64,000 nt of DNA, from positions 62,001 through 126,000 of the forward strand of contig JAKLLA010000016.1 in the NCBI GenBank assembly GCA_023150375.1. The letters run 5' to 3'. Position numbers and translations under genes: made by a program. The notes beneath the pieces were generated by a model. It saw nothing but the letters and a program-made list of their open reading frames with translations. It made no database searches and was not told the DNA's origin. Shown one piece after another: positions 21,132 through 30,150 of the stretch. The stretch is from Burkholderiaceae bacterium (GTDB lineage: Bacteria; Pseudomonadota; Gammaproteobacteria; Burkholderiales; Burkholderiaceae_C). The stretch's first letter is position 1. Each line of letters starts with the position of its first letter.

Positions 21132-22388
21132 ATGTCGGTTACCTCCTCCTCCCCGGCCAGCGGCACCGCCAGTGACACGGCGGGCAGCCTCTCGCTGCGC
21201 CAGGTGCTGCTGTGCAGCGCCCTGATCGTCACCGTGTCGATGGGCATCCGCCACGGTTTCGGGCTGTGGCTGCAGCCGGTCACGATGGAGCGGGGCTGGA
21301 CGCGCGAGACCTTCGCCTTCGCGATGGCGCTGCAGAACCTCGCCTGGGGCCTGGCCGGCCCGCTGGCGGGCATGCTGGCCGACCGCTGGGGCGCGGCCCG
21401 CGTGCTGCAGGCCGGCGGCGCCGCCTATGCCGCCGGACTGGTCTGGATGGCCACGGCCACCAGCGGCAGCAGCTTCGCCGCCAGCGCGGGCCTGCTGATC
21501 GGCATCGCCCAGGCCGGCTGCACCTACGCGGTGGTGTACGGCGTGATCGGGCGCAACAGCCCGCCCGAGCGGCGCTCCTGGGCGATGGGCGTGGCCGCGG
21601 CGGCCGGCTCCTTCGGCCAGTTCCTGATGGTGCCGGTGGAGAACTGGCTGATCGCCCAGCTGGGCTGGCAGCAGGCGCTGTTCGTGCTGGCCGGCTTCGC
21701 CCTGACCATCCTGCCGCTGGCGCTGGGCCTGCGCGAGCGCCCCGGCAGCAGCGCTGCGGCCGGCGGCCCGGCGCAGAGCATCGGCGCGGCGCTGCGCGAG
21801 GCCTTCGGCTACCGCAGCTTCCAGTTGTTGATGGCGGGCTACTTCGTCTGCGGCTTCCAGGTGGTCTTCATCGGCGTGCACATGCCCAGCTACCTGAAGG
21901 ACCACGGCCTCGCACCCGAAGTGGCCACCGCCGCGCTGGCGCTGATCGGCCTGTTCAACGTCTTCGGCACCTACGCGGCCGGCACGCTGGGCCAGCGCTA
22001 TGCCAAGCGGCACCTGCTGGCAGCCATCTACCTGCTGCGCTCGGTGGCCATCGTGACCTTCCTGGCCCTGCCGCTGACGCCGCTGTCGGTGTACGTCTTC
22101 TCCGCGGTGATGGGGCTGCTCTGGCTGTCCACCGTGCCGCCGACCAACGCGGTGGTGGCGCAGATCTTCGGCGTGCGCTACCTGTCGATGCTGGGCGGCT
22201 TCGTCTTCCTCAGCCACCAGATCGGCTCCTTCCTGGGCGTCTGGCTGGGCGGGCTGCTGTACGACCGCAGCGGCAGCTACGATGTGGTGTGGTGGATCGC
22301 CATCGCGCTGGGCGTGTTCGCCGCGCTGGTGAACCTGCCGGTGCGCGAGGGCGCGATCGCCCGAGCGGCCCTGGCGCCGACGACCTGA
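21132..22388 (+). CDS. MFS transporter (12 membrane segments, oxalate/monocarboxylate-like subgroup)
   Basis: A 418-residue major facilitator. It has 12 predicted segments and the motif-A loop AGMLADRWGAARV after segment 2, with a weaker second copy AGTLGQRYAKRHL after segment 8. The opening SALIVTVSMGIRHGFGLWLQPVTMERGWTRETFAFAMALQNLAWGLAGPLAG is characteristic of the OFA/MCT-like proteobacterial permeases whose substrates are small organic acids. No substrate can be assigned. It is followed at once by a tiny membrane protein and a methyltransferase gene. Confidence 0.85.
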   Translation: MSVTSSSPASGTASDTAGSLSLRQVLLCSALIVTVSMGIRHGFGLWLQPVTMERGWTRETFAFAMALQNLAWGLAGPLAGMLADRWGAARVLQAGGAAYAAGLVWMATATSGSSFAASAGLLIGIAQAGCTYAVVYGVIGRNSPPERRSWAMGVAAAAGSFGQFLMVPVENWLIAQLGWQQALFVLAGFALTILPLALGLRERPGSSAAAGGPAQSIGAALREAFGYRSFQLLMAGYFVCGFQVVFIGVHMPSYLKDHGLAPEVATAALALIGLFNVFGTYAAGTLGQRYAKRHLLAAIYLLRSVAIVTFLALPLTPLSVYVFSAVMGLLWLSTVPPTNAVVAQIFGVRYLSMLGGFVFLSHQIGSFLGVWLGGLLYDRSGSYDVVWWIAIALGVFAALVNLPVREGAIARAALAPTT

Positions 22389-22412
22389 ACCGCCTCGCCC
22401 GGGGAACTGCCG

Positions 22413-22556
22413 ATGCCCGCCTCGCGCACGCCACGCACGCTGCTTCGCTGGCTCGGCTGGCTGGGGGTCGTGCTGGCGCTGGCGGGCGTGTTCCTGTCCT
22501 ACCTGTCGCCCGAACTGGCGGTGGACCTCGGCAACCGCGTCTGGAGCTGCTTCTGA
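22413..22556 (+). CDS. Small membrane protein (47 aa)
   Basis: A short gene: MPASRTPRTLLRW, then one hydrophobic helix LGWLGVVLALAGVFLSYL, and a conserved-looking tail SPELAVDLGNRVWSCF. It starts at an ATG 24 bp after the MFS stop. Its TGA (22554-22556) overlaps the likely CTG start of the methyltransferase. The tail after the helix and tight packing between two genes make it a real small protein rather than chance, but no function is known. Confidence 0.6.
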   Translation: MPASRTPRTLLRWLGWLGVVLALAGVFLSYLSPELAVDLGNRVWSCF

Positions 22557-23155
22557 ACCCCACCCCGGCCCCTTCGGACTGGCTGCTGCGCTTCGCCCAC
22601 CTGCTGGCACCGCAGGCCCAGGTGCTCGACCTGGCCTGCGGGCGCGGGCGGCATGTGCGCTGGCTGGCCGCTCAGGGCTGCCGGGTCACCGCGGTGGACC
22701 GAGATGCCCTGGCCGTCGAGCCGCTGCGCGGCCTGGCCGAGGTGATCGTCGCGGATCTGGAGGACGGCCCCTGGCCGCTGGAAGGCCGCCGATTCGACGC
22801 CGTGCTGGTGACGAACTACCTCTGGCGACCCCGCCTGGCCGCGCTGCTGGCCTGCGTGCGCCCGGGCGGACTGCTGCTGTACGAGACCTTCGGCGACGAA
22901 CAGGGCCGCGTCGGCCGCCCGGCCCGGGCGGACTTCCTGCTGCGCCCCGGCGAACTGCCGGCGCTGCTGGCGCCACCCGACTGGCGCGTGATCGCCTACG
23001 AGGAAGGCTGGCTGGCCGAACCGCTGCGGCACGTGCAGCGCATCGCCGCACGGGCCGGCCCGCAGGCACCCGCTGCGCCCCTGCAGCCCGGTCTGCAGGG
23101 GCTGCCCCACCCGGATCGGGCGGCTGCGCCCGGAGACGCACGGGGCCACAGTTAG
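22553..23155 (+). CDS. Class I SAM-dependent methyltransferase (likely CTG start)
   Basis: A Rossmann-fold methyltransferase of about 200 residues. Motif I is VLDLACGRGRHVRWLA, motif II VTAVDRDALAVE, motif III ADLEDGPWPL, and motif IV FDAVLVTNYLWRPRLAALLACVRPGGLLLYETF. No ATG, GTG or TTG occurs in frame before motif I after the preceding gene. The best start is CTG at 22553, with GGAG six bases upstream and overlapping the small-protein stop as CTGA. The frame ends in TAG at 23153. The substrate is unknown; a GTG immediately before motif I would be too late. Confidence 0.75.
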   Translation: MNPTPAPSDWLLRFAHLLAPQAQVLDLACGRGRHVRWLAAQGCRVTAVDRDALAVEPLRGLAEVIVADLEDGPWPLEGRRFDAVLVTNYLWRPRLAALLACVRPGGLLLYETFGDEQGRVGRPARADFLLRPGELPALLAPPDWRVIAYEEGWLAEPLRHVQRIAARAGPQAPAAPLQPGLQGLPHPDRAAAPGDARGHS

Positions 23156-23182
23156 AATTCTGCGATTCCGAGGACCCAGCCC

Positions 23183-24064
23183 ATGAACCCCATTGTTGGC
23201 AGCATCGTCGCGCTCGTGACGCCGATGAACGAGGACGGCAGCGTCGATTTTCCGGCCCTGCGCCGTCTGATCGACTGGCACATCGCCGAAGGCACCGCCT
23301 GCATCGGCGTGGTCGGCACCACCGGCGAGTCGCCCACCGTGTCGGTGGAAGAGCACTGCGAGATCATCCGCGTGGCCGTCGAGCAGACCGCCGGGCGCGT
23401 GCCGGTGATGGCCGGCGCCGGTGCGAACTCCACCCGCGAGGCCATCGAGCTGTCGCGCTTCGCCCAGAAGGTCGGCGCCGACTGCACCCTGAGCGTCGTG
23501 CCCTACTACAACAAGCCCTCGCAGGAAGGGATGTACCAGCACTTCAAGGCCATCGCCGAGGCGGTGGACATCCCGATGATGCTGTACAACGTGCCCGGCC
23601 GCACGGTCGCGGACATGCTGCCCGAGACCGCGCTGCGCCTGGCCCGGGTGCCCGGCGTGATGGGCATCAAGGAGGCCACCGGCAACATCGAGCGCGCCGC
23701 CTGGCTGGTCAAGCACGCGCCGGCCGGCTTCTCTGTCTACTCGGGTGACGACGGCACCGCCATCGCGCTGATGCTGCTGGGCGGCCAGGGCAACGTGAGC
23801 GTCACGGCCAACATCGCCCCCCGGGCGATGGCCGAACTCTGCCGCGCTGCCGTGGCCGGCGACGCGAAGACCGCGCGCGAGATCCATTTCAAGCTGGCCT
23901 CGCTGAACAAGCTGCTCTTCGCCGAGCCCAACCCGGTGCCGGTCAAGTGGGCCATGCAGCGCCTGGGCCTGTGCGGCGGTGCGCTGCGCCTGCCGATGGT
24001 GCCGATGTCCGAATCGCTGGTGCCGGCCCTCGAAGCGGCGATGACCGAGGCGGGACTGCTCTGA
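23183..24064 (+). CDS. dapA: 4-hydroxy-tetrahydrodipicolinate synthase
   Basis: A 293-residue TIM-barrel aldolase. It condenses pyruvate with aspartate semialdehyde in the lysine/diaminopimelate pathway. Visible are [13 protein letters not shown], the catalytic Tyr135 in MLYNVPGRT, the Schiff-base Lys163 in GIKEATG, and [30 protein letters not shown] precedes the ATG. It is followed by bamC, the same dapA-bamC (nlpB) order known from Escherichia coli, linking cell-wall precursor and outer-membrane assembly genes. Confidence 0.96.
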   Translation: MNPIVGSIVALVTPMNEDGSVDFPALRRLIDWHIAEGTACIGVVGTTGESPTVSVEEHCEIIRVAVEQTAGRVPVMAGAGANSTREAIELSRFAQKVGADCTLSVVPYYNKPSQEGMYQHFKAIAEAVDIPMMLYNVPGRTVADMLPETALRLARVPGVMGIKEATGNIERAAWLVKHAPAGFSVYSGDDGTAIALMLLGGQGNVSVTANIAPRAMAELCRAAVAGDAKTAREIHFKLASLNKLLFAEPNPVPVKWAMQRLGLCGGALRLPMVPMSESLVPALEAAMTEAGLL

Positions 24065-24212
24065 TCCGCCGCGCGGGCTGCGGCACCTCGGACGCCGTGT
24101 CCTGCGCCCGTCACCGCACCCCGCCGGCTCCTCGCCTGCCCGACCGACTGCCCCCTTCCCCCGCTGCGGCGACCTCCGTCGCCCGATGCCGAGACCCGGA
24201 GTCCTGAACAAC

Positions 24213-25415
24213 GTGACGCGTCGTCTTCCCGCCCCCGGCCGCATCCCGCAGGCCTGTGCCCTCGCCTGCCGCTGGACCGCCCTGGCCCTCGCGGGCAGCA
24301 GCCTCGTGGCCTGCACGACCGTGACCGACGGCCTGGCCTCCTCCAAGGTCGACTACCGCAGCGCCGCCGCCGTCAAGGCGCCGACGCTGGACGTGCCGCC
24401 CGACCTCACCCAGCTGGCCAACGACCCGCGCTACGCGCCGCCGGCCGGCGCGCCGGTGAGCGCCAGCGCGCTGCAGCAGGCCGGCTCCTCCGGGATCGGC
24501 ATTGCGGCGCCTTCGGCGACGAACGTGGCCCCGCTGTCCAGCCGCGACCTTCGCATCGAGCGCCACGGCGAAACGCGCTGGCTGGTCAGCCCGCAGACGC
24601 CCGAGCAGCTCTGGCCGCTGCTGCGTGAGTTCTGGCAGGCCAACGGCTTCGTGCTGCAACTCGACCAGCCCGAGATCGGCGTGATGGAGACCGACTGGGC
24701 CGAGAACCGCGCCAGGCTGCCGCAGGACTTCGTGCGCCGCACGGTGGGCCGGGTGTTCGACAACGCCTTCGACAGCGGCGAGCGCGATCGCTACCGCACC
24801 CGCGTCGAGCGCCGCCCCGAGGGCGGCAGCGAGGTGTACATCAGCCACCGCGGCATCGCCGAGGAACTGGTCGGCGACCTGAAGGACCAGGTCCGCTGGA
24901 GCCCGCGGCCCAGCGAGCCCGGCCTCGAGGCGGAGATGCTGGCGCGGCTGATGCTGCGCCTGAGCCCGCAGGACGAGACCCGCCCGAGCGCACAGGCCAC
25001 GGCGCAGGCGGTGCGCAGCGTCACGCAAGCCCCGGCGCCTGCCGCGCGCGCCCGGGTCCTGGACGGCCGCCCGGCGGCCACGCTGCAGATCGACGACGGC
25101 TTCGAGCGCACCTGGCGCCGGGTCGGGCAGGCGCTGGACCGCGGCGGCTTCACGCTGGAAGACCGCGATCGCGCCCAGGGCCTGTACTTCGTGCGCTATG
25201 TCGACCCGAAGCTGGCCGGCAAGGAGGACCCGAACTTCCTGCAGCGCATGTTCGGCGCGCGCAAGGAAGATCTGGCCGGCAGCCGCTACCGCCTGAAGAT
25301 CAGCGCGCAGGGCAGCGCCAGCAGTCTGCTGGAGGTGCTCGACGCCGACGGCCAGCCGCGCGCCGACGAAGGCGCCCGCTCGATCACCCAACTGCTGCTG
25401 CCGCAACTGCGCTGA
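24213..25415 (+). CDS. bamC: Outer membrane protein assembly factor BamC
   Basis: A 400-residue lipoprotein of the BAM complex. It has the lipobox LVAC (Cys34 from the GTG start). Next comes the unstructured DYRSAAAVKAPTLDVPPDLTQL segment that binds BamD, then two helix-grip domains (ERHGETRWLVSPQTPEQLWPLLREFWQANGF and GFERTWRRVGQALDRGGFTLEDRDRAQGLYFVRY). The GTG at 24213 is preferred because GGAG lies 11 bases upstream and it gives a normal-length signal. An ATG at 24186 would lengthen the signal to 42 residues. A strong terminator follows. Confidence 0.9.
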   Translation: MTRRLPAPGRIPQACALACRWTALALAGSSLVACTTVTDGLASSKVDYRSAAAVKAPTLDVPPDLTQLANDPRYAPPAGAPVSASALQQAGSSGIGIAAPSATNVAPLSSRDLRIERHGETRWLVSPQTPEQLWPLLREFWQANGFVLQLDQPEIGVMETDWAENRARLPQDFVRRTVGRVFDNAFDSGERDRYRTRVERRPEGGSEVYISHRGIAEELVGDLKDQVRWSPRPSEPGLEAEMLARLMLRLSPQDETRPSAQATAQAVRSVTQAPAPAARARVLDGRPAATLQIDDGFERTWRRVGQALDRGGFTLEDRDRAQGLYFVRYVDPKLAGKEDPNFLQRMFGARKEDLAGSRYRLKISAQGSASSLLEVLDADGQPRADEGARSITQLLLPQLR

Positions 25416-25440
25416 CGGCGATCGCCCCCGATCGACGCCC

Positions 25441-25474
25441 GGGCCGGACCGCTGCCAGCGCTCCGGCCCTTTTT
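25441..25474 (+). terminator. Rho-independent terminator of bamC
   Basis: GGGCCGGA (25441-25448) pairs with TCCGGCCC (25462-25469). An inner CGCT/AGCG stem extends the hairpin, followed by TTTTT (25470-25474). It is 25 bp past the bamC stop. Confidence 0.85.
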
Positions 25475-25514
25475 CTTGCCTTCGACCCGCCCGGACGACG
25501 ACGTCAGGACGAAA

Positions 25515-25538
25515 AAAAGCCGCCTCGCGGCGGCTTTT
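25515..25538. terminator. Bidirectional terminator between bamC and the Ala-rich lipoprotein gene
   Basis: A ten-bp stem AAAAGCCGCC/GGCGGCTTTT with a TCGC loop. A/T tracts on both sides allow termination on both strands. It ends the minus-strand lipoprotein transcript and backs up the bamC terminator. Confidence 0.85.
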
Positions 25539-25556
25539 CTTGCTCGGACCGAAAAA

Positions 25557-25793
25557 TCAGTTCGAAGCGGCAGAAGCGGCGGCGTCCACAGCAGCGGAAG
25601 CGGCACCGGCCACGGCGGAAGCGGCGTCCACGGCAGCGGAAGCGGCGCCAGCCACAGCGGAAGCAGCGTCAGCCACCGGAGCGGCGACGGCCGAAGCGGC
25701 GGCGTCCACGGCGGGAGCAGCTTCTTCCTTCTTGCCGCAGGCGGCCAGGGCCACGGCAGCGATCAGCGAAACCATCAGGAGCGACTTGTTCAT
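25557..25793 (-). CDS. Small alanine-rich lipoprotein
   Basis: A 78-residue protein. MNKSLLMVSLIAAVALAAC is a lipoprotein signal with Cys19 after LAA. KKEEAAP follows the cysteine. The rest is an imperfect repeat of Ala/Ser/Val (AASAVAGAASAAVDAASAVAGAASAAVDAA), which would form a long Ala-rich helix, loosely like Lpp but without its heptad Leu pattern. The start has GAGG eight bases upstream. The internal repeat is also visible in DNA as recurring gcggaagcggc units. Its role is unknown; a structural envelope part is a guess. Confidence 0.75.
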   Translation of the reverse strand: MNKSLLMVSLIAAVALAACGKKEEAAPAVDAAASAVAAPVADAASAVAGAASAAVDAASAVAGAASAAVDAAASAASN

Positions 25794-25822
25794 GCTTATA
25801 ACCTCAGGCAAAGAGTCAACCA

Positions 25823-25834
25823 ATTACCGGTAAT
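25823..25834. promoter_or_regulatory. 12-bp palindrome upstream of the Ala-rich lipoprotein gene
   Basis: ATTACCGGTAAT is a perfect palindrome 30-41 bp upstream of the lipoprotein start. It may be an operator overlapping the promoter; the bound regulator is unknown. Confidence 0.35.
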
Positions 25835-25958
25835 GGAGGGCCTCTGCAAACGCCGTCGAGGACATCGCCGACACGCCGAACAGCCCGTGCAAGGATATGG
25901 AACGCTCGAGCAATCCCACAACCAGCCCATGATTGTACATACTTACCCGAATGTCTGC

Positions 25959-26465
25959 CTAGAGTCCGAGTGCATGCGCGGGCCAACCTGGTGCAGCACG
26001 CTCGTGCAGGGCACGCAGTTCGTGCAGCAGCGCCTGCTGTTCGGCCGGCTGCATCAGCCAGCGCGCCTGCCAGGGCGACAGCAGCTCCAGGCCGGAATGA
26101 CCGGGCGCCAGGGCGCAGGCGCGCAGCGCACCGGCCGACTCGGCCGCGACGACGCGCAGGTCCACCCGATGCGACCAGGTGCGGCGCCAGGCCACCCAGC
26201 GCGGGTGCAGGCGCTGCAGCGCTGCGTCGTCGGCCAGCAGCAGGATCAGGCGGCGCTGCGGCGCCGCCCAGCGTTGCAGCAGCGCCACCCAGGCCGCCTC
26301 GCCGATCGGCCACTGCGCCAGGTCGGCGTCGCAGAGCCAGAGCTCGCGCCAACCCTCGTCGGCCGCGCGCTGCATCCACTCGCGCAGCGCGGCCTGCACC
26401 GCGGCACGACCTTCCACCGGGGATGCGGGGGATGCCACCTGGCCGGGGCCGCCGACGTCAACCAT
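25959..26465 (-). CDS. Conserved hypothetical protein downstream of roxA
   Basis: A 168-residue soluble protein. It shows no signal peptide or catalytic motif I can name. Its body reads like one compact alpha/beta domain (REWMQRAADEGWRELWLCDADLAQWPIGEAAWVALLQRWAAPQRRLILLLADDAALQRLHPRWVAWRRTWSHRVDLRVV), with strand LWLCDAD and strand LILLLADDA, reminiscent of phospholipase-D-like helper folds. The ATG at 26465 overlaps the roxA stop by 8 bp, so it is co-translated with the oxygenase. Confidence 0.65.
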   Translation of the reverse strand: MVDVGGPGQVASPASPVEGRAAVQAALREWMQRAADEGWRELWLCDADLAQWPIGEAAWVALLQRWAAPQRRLILLLADDAALQRLHPRWVAWRRTWSHRVDLRVVAAESAGALRACALAPGHSGLELLSPWQARWLMQPAEQQALLHELRALHERAAPGWPAHALGL

Positions 26466-27675
26466 CGCCGTCCTCCCGCCAGGGCTGCAGCCAGCCGTCC
26501 TCGACCCACTGCGACAGCTGCTCGCGCAGCGCCGCACTGGCGCGGGCCACCGCACGCGCATCGAGTTCCCGGGCGTCGGCCAGGCGCTGCAGGGCCGCCG
26601 CATCGCGACCGCCGGCGCGCCAGGACTCGCCGTTCAGGAACACATGCCGGTCGTCGTAGAGCATGCAGGAGCGCGCATCGAGGCGCACGCCGCAGCCCTC
26701 GGGCAGCGGCTCGCCGAGGTCGAAGTGCACCAGCGCCTTCGGCTCGGAGAGGTACTCGCCCAGCGCGCGCTGCAGCGCGCCGGGTTCGGCCAGGGCCCGC
26801 TGCAGCGCCGCCTGGGCGAAGTCCTGCAGACCGGCGGGAATGCGTCCCGGCGTGGCGGTGACCGCCTGGCCCGGATCGCGGTAGACCACCGGCCGCGGGG
26901 TGTCGTCGCGCGGGTCGTCCACCGCGTCGGCCAGGCGCAGCAGGGTCTCGCGCGCCAGCTCGCTGCGCAGCGGCGAGCGAAAGCCCACCGAGCAGGTCAT
27001 GCACTCGCCGTCCACGGCGTCGCCGTCGTGCGCCCAGCCCGGCGGCAGGTAGAGCAGATCGCCCGGCTCGGTGATCCATTCCTGCTCGTGGCGGAAGTCC
27101 TCGATGATCTTCACCGGCAGGTCGGGCTTCAGGCGGGCATCGGGCATGCGGCCGATGCGCCAGCGCCGCCGACCCGCCACCTGGATCAGGAAGACGTCGT
27201 AGGAGTCGAAATGCGGCCCCACGCCGCCGCCCTGCGCAGCCCAGGAGATCATCAGATCGTCCAGGCGGGCCTGCGGCACGAAGCGGAACCGCCGCAGCAT
27301 CTCGGCCGCCGCCGGCACGTGCAGGTCCAGGCCCTGCACCAGCACGGTCCAGCCGCCCTGCTTCAGCGGCGGCAGGCTGCGCCGCGGCAGCGGGCCCCGG
27401 CGCAGCTGCCAGTCCTCCCCCTCGGCGGCGGCACGGCGCTGCACCAGGCGGGATTCGACATCGTCGCGCTCGGCCAGCGCGAACAGCTCGCTGCGGCCGA
27501 TCGGCGGCTTCACGCCCGGCCAGGCCTGGCGCACCAGCAGCGGGCGGCGGTGCCAGTGGCGCCGCATGAAGGCGGCGGGACTCAGGCCGCCCAGCAGCGC
27601 ACAGGGCGCGTCGAGCGGGGGAACGGCGGCATCGGCGCTGCGCAGCGGCGCGGGGGGGTTCTTCTTCGTCGGCAT
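26458..27675 (-). CDS. roxA: Cupin/JmjC 2-oxoglutarate oxygenase, RoxA (YcfD) family ribosomal protein hydroxylase
   Basis: A 405-residue Fe(II)/2-oxoglutarate oxygenase. The N-terminal region LGGLSPAAFMRRHWHRRPLLVRQA and the JmjC core GGGVGPHFDSYDVFLIQVAGRRRWRIG carry the HxD iron ligands. The distal histidine is in YLPPGWAHDGDAVDGECMTCSVGFR. YcfD/RoxA hydroxylates an arginine of ribosomal protein L16. The C-terminal winged-helix part (PRALVHFD..., SCMLYDDRHVFLNGE) fits full-length members. The start at 27675 (MPTKKNPP) is chosen over an upstream ATG at 27699 because the latter adds only basic residues. Confidence 0.85.
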   Translation of the reverse strand: MPTKKNPPAPLRSADAAVPPLDAPCALLGGLSPAAFMRRHWHRRPLLVRQAWPGVKPPIGRSELFALAERDDVESRLVQRRAAAEGEDWQLRRGPLPRRSLPPLKQGGWTVLVQGLDLHVPAAAEMLRRFRFVPQARLDDLMISWAAQGGGVGPHFDSYDVFLIQVAGRRRWRIGRMPDARLKPDLPVKIIEDFRHEQEWITEPGDLLYLPPGWAHDGDAVDGECMTCSVGFRSPLRSELARETLLRLADAVDDPRDDTPRPVVYRDPGQAVTATPGRIPAGLQDFAQAALQRALAEPGALQRALGEYLSEPKALVHFDLGEPLPEGCGVRLDARSCMLYDDRHVFLNGESWRAGGRDAAALQRLADARELDARAVARASAALREQLSQWVEDGWLQPWREDGDG

Positions 27676-27784
27676 GCGGCGATGGTAACGAGCGCGCACG
27701 CCGTCATGCGATGATCACCGTCATGCATCGGGCGCCTGCAGCCGTCGCGCCGCGACGGGCCGGCGTCCCGCAGTTCTTCCCTCC

Positions 27785-28306
27785 ATGCAGATCCAATCCC
27801 CCTGCGTCGTCAGCCTGGTCTGGCGCCTCGAAGACGCCCACGGCCAGCTGATCGACGAACTGGCCGAACCGATGGAGTTCCTCGTCGGCGGTGACGACCT
27901 GCTCGTCAAGGTCGAGGAGAGCCTGATCGGCCAGCAGGCCGGCCACCAGTGCACCCTGCACCTCGAGCCCGAGCATGCCTTCGGCGACTACCACGCCGAG
28001 CTGGTGTTCTTCGAGGAACGCGGCATCTTTCCCGACGAGGTCACCCCCGGCATGCAGTTCGAGGGCCCGCCCGAGGGCAGCCGCACCCCCGACATGCCCG
28101 CCGAGGTGATCTACACCGTCACCGAGGTCTACGACAGCCACGTGGTGCTGGACGGCAACCACCCGCTGGCCGGGGTGGCGCTGGTGCTGCAGCTCGAGGT
28201 GCGCGGCGTGCGCGAGGCCAGCGAGGCCGAGATCGAAGCGCGCAGCGTCGGCGATGCCGACCTGAGCGTGCTGGCCGCGCCGCCCGCGGGCAGCGTGATT
28301 CACTGA
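27785..28306 (+). CDS. slyD: FKBP-type peptidyl-prolyl cis-trans isomerase, SlyD family
   Basis: A 173-residue cytoplasmic foldase. The FKBP part begins CVVSLVWRLEDAHGQLIDEL and continues FLVGGDDLLVKVEESLIGQQAGH. The SlyD insert-in-flap domain has LEPEHAFGDYHAELVFFEER and DSHVVLDGNHPLAGVALVLQLEV. The C-terminus lacks the histidine-rich metal-binding tail of Escherichia coli SlyD, as is common outside enterobacteria. It is divergent from roxA. Confidence 0.88.
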   Translation: MQIQSPCVVSLVWRLEDAHGQLIDELAEPMEFLVGGDDLLVKVEESLIGQQAGHQCTLHLEPEHAFGDYHAELVFFEERGIFPDEVTPGMQFEGPPEGSRTPDMPAEVIYTVTEVYDSHVVLDGNHPLAGVALVLQLEVRGVREASEAEIEARSVGDADLSVLAAPPAGSVIH

Positions 28307-28314
28307 ACCCGACA

Positions 28315-28330
28315 CGGCCCTGCCGGGCCG
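28315..28330. terminator. Small hairpin between convergent slyD and dut
   Basis: CGGCCC/GGGCCG with a TGCC loop in a 46-bp gap between two converging genes. No U-tract, so only a weak candidate terminator for either strand. Confidence 0.4.
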
Positions 28331-28352
28331 GCTGCGCCTGGCGCGGCCTTCC

Positions 28353-28820
28353 CTAGCCGCGGCCCGTCGAGCCGAAACCGCCTTCGCCGCGCTCGCTGCG
28401 GGCAAAATCTTCCACCACGCGGAAGGCCGCCTGCAGCACCGGCACGATCACCAGCTGGGCGATGCGCTCGAGCGGCTGCACGGTGAAGGGCTCGCTGCTG
28501 CGGTTCCAGCAGCTCACCATCAGCGGGCCCTGGTAGTCGCTGTCGATCAGGCCGACCAGGTTGCCCAGCACGATGCCGTGGCGGTGGCCCAGGCCGGAGC
28601 GCGGCAGGATCAGCGCCGCCACGCCCGCATCGCCCAGGTGCAGCGCCAGGCCGGTGGGCAGCAGCGCGGTCTCGCCGGGCGCCAGCGTCAGCGGCGCATC
28701 CAGGCAGGCGCGCAGGTCCAGCCCGGCCGAACCGGGGGTCGCGTAGGCCGGCAGCTGGCCGTTCAGGCGGGCGTCGAGGATCTTCACGTCCACCGGCACC
28801 GTCGCCACGCCCGCCGTCAT
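28353..28820 (-). CDS. dut: Deoxyuridine 5'-triphosphate nucleotidohydrolase (dUTPase)
   Basis: A 155-residue trimeric dUTPase. It converts dUTP to dUMP, preventing uracil in DNA. All five motifs are present: [53 protein letters not shown], and the glycine-rich C-terminal [12 protein letters not shown]. The start overlaps the coaBC stop by four bases (ATGA), a frequent dfp-dut coupling. Confidence 0.95.
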   Translation of the reverse strand: MTAGVATVPVDVKILDARLNGQLPAYATPGSAGLDLRACLDAPLTLAPGETALLPTGLALHLGDAGVAALILPRSGLGHRHGIVLGNLVGLIDSDYQGPLMVSCWNRSSEPFTVQPLERIAQLVIVPVLQAAFRVVEDFARSERGEGGFGSTGRG

Positions 28821-30109
28821 GCCGCCTCCTGCGCCATGCGGCGGGCGATCTCCTGCACCAGCTCGCGCGCCAGCGCCAGCTTGTCGGCCGCCTGGCCGTC
28901 GGCAGGCAGCGCGCGGGTGCTGTGCGCGTCCACCAGCAGCAGTGCGTTGTCGTCGCGGCCGAAGGTGGCCGGCCCCAGGTTGCCGACGATCAGCGGCAGG
29001 CGCTTGCGGTGCAGCTTCTCGCGCGCATGGGCCTCCAGCTTCTCGCTCTCGGCGGCGAAGCCGACGCAGTAGGGCCGCTGCGGCAGCGCCGCCACTGCGG
29101 CCAGGATGTCGGGGTTCTCGGCCAGCTCGAAGGTCGGCGCGACCTTCTTGCCGTCCTTCTTGATCTTCTGCGCCGACAGCGAGGCCGGACGCCAGTCGGC
29201 CACCGCCGCGGTGGCGACGAACAGGTCCTGCGCCGCGGCGATCGGCAGCACCGCCTCGTGCATCTGCGTGGCCGAGCGCACATCGATGCGCCGCACCCCG
29301 CGCGGCGTGGCCAGGTGCACCGGGCCGGCCACCAGCGTCACCTCGGCACCGGCCTCGCGCGCGGCACGGGCGATCGCGAAGCCCATCTTGCCGCTGGACA
29401 GGTTGGTGATGCCGCGCACCGGGTCGATGGCCTCGAAGGTCGGGCCGGCGGTGATCAGCACGCGCCGGCCGGCCAGCGGCTTGGGCGCGAGTGCGGCGAC
29501 CAGCTCCTCGAGGAGCGCGGCGGCCTCGAGCATGCGCCCGTCGCCGATCTCGCCGCAGGCCTGGGCGCCGCTGTCCACGCCCAGCACCAGGGCGCCATCG
29601 GCGGACACCTGGGCCAGGTTGCGCTGCGTGGCCGGGTGGGCCCACATCTCGCGGTTCATCGCCGGGGCCAGCAGCAGCGGCACCGGCCGCTCGCCCACGC
29701 CCCAGGGGCGCGCCAGGCAGACCAGGCTGAGCAGGTCCTCGGCGCGGCCCTGCGCCAGCCGGGCGATGAAGTCGGCACTGGCCGGCGCCACCAGCACCGC
29801 GTCGGCGCCGCGCGTCAGGTTGATGTGCGGCATGCCGTTGGGCTCGCGGGCGTCCCAGATGTCGGTGGCCACCGGGTGGCCCGACAGGGCCTGCATCGTG
29901 TCCAGGGTGATGAAGCGCTGCGCGCCCGCGGTCATCACCACATGCACGTCGGCCCCGGCCTGGGTCAGCAGGCGCAGCAGTTCGGCGCTCTTGTAGCAGG
30001 CGATGCCGCCGGACAGGCCGAGCACGATGCGCCGGCCGGCCAGGTCGAGGCGTTCCCTGCGGGATCCCGCACAGGATGCGCCACTCGATGCGTGGGTTGG
30101 TTCGCTCAT
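28817..30109 (-). CDS. coaBC: Bifunctional phosphopantothenoylcysteine decarboxylase/phosphopantothenate--cysteine ligase
   Basis: A 430-residue fusion for coenzyme A synthesis. The N-terminal flavoprotein domain (CoaC) starts [26 protein letters not shown] and has the [20 protein letters not shown] and PAMNREMW motifs. The C-terminal CoaB domain has [48 protein letters not shown], and the AAVADWRP and KIKK sites. The chosen ATG at 30109 gives about 30 residues before the fold. The next gene, a TonB receptor, is divergent. Confidence 0.95.
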   Translation of the reverse strand: MSEPTHASSGASCAGSRRERLDLAGRRIVLGLSGGIACYKSAELLRLLTQAGADVHVVMTAGAQRFITLDTMQALSGHPVATDIWDAREPNGMPHINLTRGADAVLVAPASADFIARLAQGRAEDLLSLVCLARPWGVGERPVPLLLAPAMNREMWAHPATQRNLAQVSADGALVLGVDSGAQACGEIGDGRMLEAAALLEELVAALAPKPLAGRRVLITAGPTFEAIDPVRGITNLSSGKMGFAIARAAREAGAEVTLVAGPVHLATPRGVRRIDVRSATQMHEAVLPIAAAQDLFVATAAVADWRPASLSAQKIKKDGKKVAPTFELAENPDILAAVAALPQRPYCVGFAAESEKLEAHAREKLHRKRLPLIVGNLGPATFGRDDNALLLVDAHSTRALPADGQAADKLALARELVQEIARRMAQEAA

Positions 30110-30150
30110 GGGCCGCGAGTCTATCCGCCGCCCCGGACAATGCCGCCACG

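Noticed and set aside
25790-25815. TTGACT ... TATAAG as promoter of the Ala-rich lipoprotein
   Set aside because: The spacer is only 13 bp and the TATAAG touches the start codon and ribosome site, so it cannot be the promoter.
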